From: Fidelibacterota bacterium
GTDB lineage: Bacteria > Fidelibacterota > UBA2242 > JAFGTP01
Direction of reading: 5' to 3'
DNA: 11,519 nt
Assembly (NCBI GenBank): GCA_021734005.1
Contig: JAIPJV010000037.1
Coordinates: forward strand, 1-11,519
Part shown: piece after piece, positions 7,175 to 11,519 of the stretch
Numbering within the stretch: the first letter of the stretch is position 1
How the letters are laid out: the number at the start of each line of letters is the position of its first letter
Notes under the pieces: generated by a model
Told to the model about the DNA's origin: nothing
Database searches by the model: none
Seen by the model: only the letters and a program-made list of their open reading frames with translations
Position numbers and translations under genes: made by a program

Positions 7175-9721
7175 ATGAAATTGAAATACAGACTTTTTTT
7201 TCCATTTTTATTAATCCTGATCTGGATCTTACCATCGAATTTAAGTTCTGAGGAAATAGCTTCTGAAGTGAGAGGCATTTGGTTAAGCAGAAGTGTAATT
7301 TCACAGGGAAGAGAAAGTATTCATTCAGCTTTTCAAGAATTAAAGCACCTTGGAATTAACACTGTTTTTGTTAATGTCTGGTATAAGGGTAAAACCATTT
7401 ACCCCAGCCAGGTCTTAGAAGATTATGGTCTTGATAATCAGCTTGATGAATATGGTGGATGGGATCCTCTCAAAGTTGCTGTTGAAGAAGGACAGAAAAT
7501 TGGGATTAAAGTGCATGCCTGGTTTGAATATGGTTTAGTTGGTGGATATGCCTATTCTTCTACCAATGAACCTAAGCCAACCGGACTTCCATCAAAATAT
7601 TCCGACTGGCTGATGAAAAGCCGAGAAGGCGATTCCTATTACACCGGCGATGGCTATAATTTTCAGTACTGGATAGATCCAGCCTCAGATGAAGGCGTCG
7701 AGTATATGGCTAAAGTATTTGAAGAATGTGCTCAAAAATATCCCGATCTGGATGGGATACAGACTGACAGATTCAGATATCCCGGGCCCAATTATTCATT
7801 TTCTGATATTAGCAGGACTAAGTATCAGGCCGACACAAATGGGTCTGATCCAATAAATATAACCAAAGGCACTACCGAATGGGAACAATTCACAGAATGG
7901 CGGGAAAAGCAGGTAAGTAATCTGGCCGATACTGTATATAAAGTTGTTAAAAATGCCAATCCTGATTGTATTGTTTCATCAGCAGTTGTACCCCCCTACA
8001 TGATGTCCGATGATTCTGATAAAATGCAGGAATGGCCTGATTGGTATAAAAATGGTTCAATTGATTGGCTTGCTCCCATGTTATATGGCTTACATACAAA
8101 TATGGATTACTGGATTAATCAATGCCTGAACCTCGTTCCTTCTAATAAGATACTGCTTCCAGGATATAGTTTAAATAATATATCAAGTAGCGATCTTGAG
8201 AATCTAATCCAAACAGCTCGCCAGAAAAATTGTGGTGGCCAGGTTATCTGGTATTATGGATATCTTAATGAACAAAATAAAACTACTTTTTTGGAACAAT
8301 ATGATGAAATTCTTCCCACAATTGAGGATAAAATTATTATTGACAATTCCGAAGAATTCTATATTGGTTACAACAATATGACAATTACTAATGGAGGATA
8401 TAACAGTAATTATTACAGTGGAATTGGTCAAGATTCATGGTTCCTGTGGAATATTCCGGTTTTTAATACTGGAGAATATAGGTTATCAACTTATATACCT
8501 GAAAATATTTCCCAGGGTGGTGATATAAAATATCAGATTTTAATAAATAATAATCCTCAGGATACAATCATATCTTTTGATAATTCTGTGGATGCCAATA
8601 CCTGGAAAGAATTATCTACTTTTACAATATCCTATAATGATAGTTTAAAAATAAAAGTTCTTAACACAGATACAGAAGTATTTGCTGATGCGGTAAAATT
8701 AGAAAAAATTATGCCACTTAGCATAATAAATGGATTTGCAGCCAATTCGAATACGCTTATAATTCAATTCGATAGAGGTATAACAAAAAATACAGCAAAA
8801 AATGTTAGTAATTATTCAATCCAGCCTGGAATTCAAATTAATGATATCCAGGTCGATAGTTATGATAGTTCTATAGTTCATCTAAATTGCGAAAGTTTTC
8901 AGGAATCAATCCAATATCAGTTAAAAACATGGAGCCAGAAAGATGCTGATGGTTATATAAGCGATACAGTGAAGTTTGATTTTCAGTATCATGGAGAAAC
9001 CGCAAAGATGATTGATAACGATGATAATTTATTCACAATCCAATCGGGTAACTGGCTTGAAGATAATATGGGAGAAAATATAATAGGGAATTCCTTTTTG
9101 AAAATTCCGTGTGGTGATGGAAAAAACAGAGTATATTGGCGTTATCAAACACCAGAAACCGGCTATTATAATGTCCGCATATATTTTCCTGACTCAAGTC
9201 AGTATGCATCAGATGCTGAATACATAGTCAGAAAGAGCGGGATAACAGATACATTAAAAAACATTAACCAGCAAATTGCATATCCCGAAGGTTATCCTCT
9301 AGACCCATTCTGGATGGAAGAAGGTGATAATTTGATTGTAATTTTATCTGACAAATCAGAGTGTTCTTCAGATCAATGGATAGTAGCAGATGCAGTCAAA
9401 GTTAAACGAGTTCTACCAACTCAAATTGAGGACTCAGAGAGACAGAGCAGAATAGCCAAAGATTTTAAATTGTACCAAAATTATCCTAATCCATTTAATA
9501 GTACCACAATAATTCCCTATAAATTGCCTGAGAAAGGAGATGTGAATTTAAAAATATACGATTTACAGGGGCGAATTATTAAAAAAATAAATAAGCAGGA
9601 TCAGAAATCTGGATACAATAGATTTACTTTGCAAATGAATAAGTTTCCTTCTGGTCTATATTTTTACAAAATGACAGTAAATGGGCAATCCAAAGCTGGA
9701 AAAATGAGTTATATCAAGTAG
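7175..9721 (+). CDS. Secreted GHL10-type glycoside hydrolase with golvesin-like domains and T9SS sorting domain
   Basis: An 848-residue protein. A signal peptide (about 1-25) is followed by a GHL10 (PF02638, DUF187-like) TIM barrel at about 30-345. Typical pieces are EVRGIWLSRS (31-40), NTVFVNVW (62-69), IKVHAWFE (111-118), YWIDP (165-169), LDGIQTDRFRYP (192-203, with D193 and D198) and DWLAPMLYG (297-305). E. coli DigH, a GHL10 protein, cuts peptide-free peptidoglycan strands; other family members are poorly characterised, so the substrate here is open. Next come a golvesin/Xly-like domain (about 387-510, ending in ADAVKL), an SbsA-type Ig-like domain (about 513-605) and a second golvesin-like domain (about 611-745, ending in ADAVKV), likely for binding. 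The sorting domain is at about 764-848 (NYPNPFN at 769-775). The start has only a weak ribosome binding site, but the signal peptide supports it. It lies 95 bp after the previous gene, with no terminator seen between them. Confidence 0.88.
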   Translation: MKLKYRLFFPFLLILIWILPSNLSSEEIASEVRGIWLSRSVISQGRESIHSAFQELKHLGINTVFVNVWYKGKTIYPSQVLEDYGLDNQLDEYGGWDPLKVAVEEGQKIGIKVHAWFEYGLVGGYAYSSTNEPKPTGLPSKYSDWLMKSREGDSYYTGDGYNFQYWIDPASDEGVEYMAKVFEECAQKYPDLDGIQTDRFRYPGPNYSFSDISRTKYQADTNGSDPINITKGTTEWEQFTEWREKQVSNLADTVYKVVKNANPDCIVSSAVVPPYMMSDDSDKMQEWPDWYKNGSIDWLAPMLYGLHTNMDYWINQCLNLVPSNKILLPGYSLNNISSSDLENLIQTARQKNCGGQVIWYYGYLNEQNKTTFLEQYDEILPTIEDKIIIDNSEEFYIGYNNMTITNGGYNSNYYSGIGQDSWFLWNIPVFNTGEYRLSTYIPENISQGGDIKYQILINNNPQDTIISFDNSVDANTWKELSTFTISYNDSLKIKVLNTDTEVFADAVKLEKIMPLSIINGFAANSNTLIIQFDRGITKNTAKNVSNYSIQPGIQINDIQVDSYDSSIVHLNCESFQESIQYQLKTWSQKDADGYISDTVKFDFQYHGETAKMIDNDDNLFTIQSGNWLEDNMGENIIGNSFLKIPCGDGKNRVYWRYQTPETGYYNVRIYFPDSSQYASDAEYIVRKSGITDTLKNINQQIAYPEGYPLDPFWMEEGDNLIVILSDKSECSSDQWIVADAVKVKRVLPTQIEDSERQSRIAKDFKLYQNYPNPFNSTTIIPYKLPEKGDVNLKIYDLQGRIIKKINKQDQKSGYNRFTLQMNKFPSGLYFYKMTVNGQSKAGKMSYIK

Positions 9722-9741
9722 AAAATTTAGAGTAAATCATA

Positions 9742-11519
9742 ATGAAAAAATTTATTAAATATTTGCTATTTTTATTAATTGTAGGAATTAATACATTCCT
9801 TTTCTCGCAAACAACGGGAAAATTATCGGGTAAGGTTTTCAACTCTGAATCTGGAGAACCACTCTATGGCGCAAATATCATAATTGAGAAACTTGGCGTC
9901 GGTACTACTTCAGATAAAAATGGTAATTTCGTGATCATGGATATTCCTACTGGAAATTACAGAGTAAATATTTCTTATATCGGCTTTGCCACTCATATCA
10001 TTAAAAATGTTTCTATAAAAATTGATAAAACAACATTTATCGAAGTACCTATGCAGCAAAAGGGAATTCAGGGTGAGGAAATTATTGTCAGTGCTCAGAG
10101 AGAGGCAATTGAAAAAGACAAAACCTATAGTTCATCGGATTTTGAAACCGATGTAATAAATCGAATGCCTAGTGAAGGTTTACGGGATATTATGAAGCAA
10201 GATGCAAGCCTTCGTGAAAATCCGGATGGTACTTATTCTATGCGGGGCGGTGGTAGTTTTGATATTAATTTCATGGTTGATGGTGTTAGCCAGCAGAATT
10301 CTAATACTGGTGTTCCCGGAACAAATTTTATGGGTACCCGTGCTAATACTTCCTGGAAATATGATTTCAATCCTCTTGGTGTCAAACAGATGGAGATAAT
10401 TTCAGGTGGATTTAGTGCAGAATATGGAAAAGCCCAATCGGGAGTTGTAAAAGTTGTATCAAAAGAAGGGTCTGAAGAATTTGAAGGGCAGGTTAAATTT
10501 GAATATCGACCGCCTGGCAAATATCATTTTGGTGACTATATCTACAACAGAGATCAATTTGAATGGGAAAATTGGGGAGAGTTTCAGGACTGGGTTGATT
10601 GGAGAGATGAAAACAATCCCAATGTAAATAATGATTCACTAAGATATTTATATGATATGTGGATTAAGAATCATACACCATCTTCCGGAAATTATTTAGG
10701 TCCTTATGATTATAGAGATATGGTTTATAAAAGAGTATTATTCGGTTTCGGTGGTCCAATTGGAAAGTTTCCGGGCTGCACTTTTTATCTATCCGGAGAA
10801 AAGCGCTCTAAACCAACGCGACTTCCAACTTCAGAAAAAAATGTACAGTATGATAATATAAACCTGACTACTTTCTTTAAAATTTCTGATGAATTGAAAA
10901 TGCGAATGTCAATGCAATATCAACATAGTTATTCTGGAATATTTTCTGGTGCTAATGACATTCGGTGGTCATCTCCAGTTGGTAATATTAGTTTTAATGG
11001 TGGTCAGAGAAAATATTTACTGGTTACTGTACCTCCTAAAGATGAATATAACTGGACACAGAATATGATATTAACCTATATTCCAAGACCAGAGACCTTT
11101 TACAAATTACAAATATCTCATAATTATGAAATGTATAATATTGGCAACATTCCTGTTGATAAAGACAAACAGGTTCCCTCCGGACCCTGGGATGAAGGTT
11201 ATACACGCCTAGTTTGGGAACCGGCCGGAAGTGTTTATAATCAGGATGTTCGAACCCATACATATACAGTAAAAGCCAGTATTACTCATCAATTCAGTTC
11301 CAGTAATCACTTTAAAATGGGAATTCATAGCAATATTTGGGATATGCACTATCACTCAGTCTCAAGTTTATTTGCCAATGCTCTAGTCTATAGATCAGGA
11401 TTTGCTGAATATTATAAAGCGACTCCAATATATTTCGCAGCCTATGCTCAGGATAAGATGGAATACAAGGGCTTAATCGCAAATATTGGACTGCGTGTTG
11501 ATGGTTATAATAGCAATGT
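9742..11519 (+). CDS. TonB-dependent outer-membrane receptor, N-terminal 592 residues (3' end outside window)
   Basis: The frame stays open to the right edge, with no stop. After a signal peptide (about 1-22, cleavage near FLFS/Q) comes a CarboxypepD_reg-like beta-sandwich (about 26-106: GKLSGKVFNSESGEPLYGAN, then TTSDKNGNFVI and IPTGNYRVNISYIGF). A TonB-box-like EEIIVSA lies at 112-118. The plug domain covers about 120-245 with SMRGGG (166-171), FMVDG and AEYGKAQSGVV (226-236); the beta-barrel then begins and is cut off. Such receptors import large ligands such as oligosaccharides or metal chelates using the TonB-ExbBD system. The gene starts 20 bp after the hydrolase stop with only a weak ribosome binding site, so it is probably co-transcribed and perhaps translationally coupled with it. 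No SusD partner is visible; one could lie downstream. Whether it is a sugar transporter is inferred from context only. Confidence 0.9.
   Translation, partial: MKKFIKYLLFLLIVGINTFLFSQTTGKLSGKVFNSESGEPLYGANIIIEKLGVGTTSDKNGNFVIMDIPTGNYRVNISYIGFATHIIKNVSIKIDKTTFIEVPMQQKGIQGEEIIVSAQREAIEKDKTYSSSDFETDVINRMPSEGLRDIMKQDASLRENPDGTYSMRGGGSFDINFMVDGVSQQNSNTGVPGTNFMGTRANTSWKYDFNPLGVKQMEIISGGFSAEYGKAQSGVVKVVSKEGSEEFEGQVKFEYRPPGKYHFGDYIYNRDQFEWENWGEFQDWVDWRDENNPNVNNDSLRYLYDMWIKNHTPSSGNYLGPYDYRDMVYKRVLFGFGGPIGKFPGCTFYLSGEKRSKPTRLPTSEKNVQYDNINLTTFFKISDELKMRMSMQYQHSYSGIFSGANDIRWSSPVGNISFNGGQRKYLLVTVPPKDEYNWTQNMILTYIPRPETFYKLQISHNYEMYNIGNIPVDKDKQVPSGPWDEGYTRLVWEPAGSVYNQDVRTHTYTVKASITHQFSSSNHFKMGIHSNIWDMHYHSVSSLFANALVYRSGFAEYYKATPIYFAAYAQDKMEYKGLIANIGLRVDGYNSN

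Noticed and set aside
10233..10520. 95-codon open frame on the minus strand
   Set aside because: It is antisense to the plug domain of the TonB-dependent receptor, where the + strand encodes conserved family motifs.
9742..11519. Classical SusC call for the TonB-dependent receptor
   Set aside because: The CarboxypepD_reg-like domain and plug fit, but there is no visible SusD partner and the barrel is cut off, so only the general receptor call is supported.

Overview
The window is AT-rich and gene-dense, with every gene on the + strand. It looks like a piece of chromosome from a Gram-negative bacterium of the Fibrobacteres-Chlorobi-Bacteroidetes (FCB) group. Three consecutive proteins end in a type IX secretion system (T9SS) type A sorting domain with the YPNPFN signature, and a TonB-dependent receptor follows them. 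The NYPNPFNP form of the signature and the clear AGGAGG-type Shine-Dalgarno sites before two genes fit Ignavibacteria, Calditrichota, KSB1 or Marinimicrobia-like lineages better than Bacteroidia, which make little use of Shine-Dalgarno sites. This placement is an inference; there is no marker gene in the window.

Layout: (1) 3-989, the C-terminal third of a GH38-type alpha-mannosidase, cut by the left edge. (2) 990-1165, a 176-bp AT-rich leader with two overlapping inverted repeats and a strong ribosome binding site. (3) 1166-5539, a 1457-residue modular secreted protein: signal peptide, two tandem propeller-like modules that are duplicates of each other, an OB-fold-like region, a third propeller-like module, a jelly-roll-like domain and a T9SS sorting domain. 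A perfect 11-bp hairpin with a T-tract (5556-5592) closes this unit. (4) 5706-7079, a 457-residue secreted beta-propeller protein with a sorting domain; its start is the second ATG, not the one at 5694. (5) 7175-9721, an 848-residue secreted GHL10-type glycoside hydrolase with two golvesin/Xly-like domains around an Ig-like domain, plus a sorting domain. (6) 9742-11519, the first 592 residues of a TonB-dependent receptor with a CarboxypepD_reg-like N-terminal domain, cut by the right edge. It starts only 20 bp after the hydrolase stop.

Working together (inference): the content resembles a glycan-use locus built without a visible SusD. Cell-surface T9SS proteins would bind or cut a polymer outside the cell, the TonB-dependent receptor would import the products, and the mannosidase, which has no sorting domain, would finish them in the periplasm or cytoplasm. 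No substrate can be read from the sequence. I see no mobile element, CRISPR array, tRNA or rRNA, no gene-free stretch longer than 300 bases, and no clearly unknown defence or RNA system. The most unusual object is the 1457-residue modular protein.
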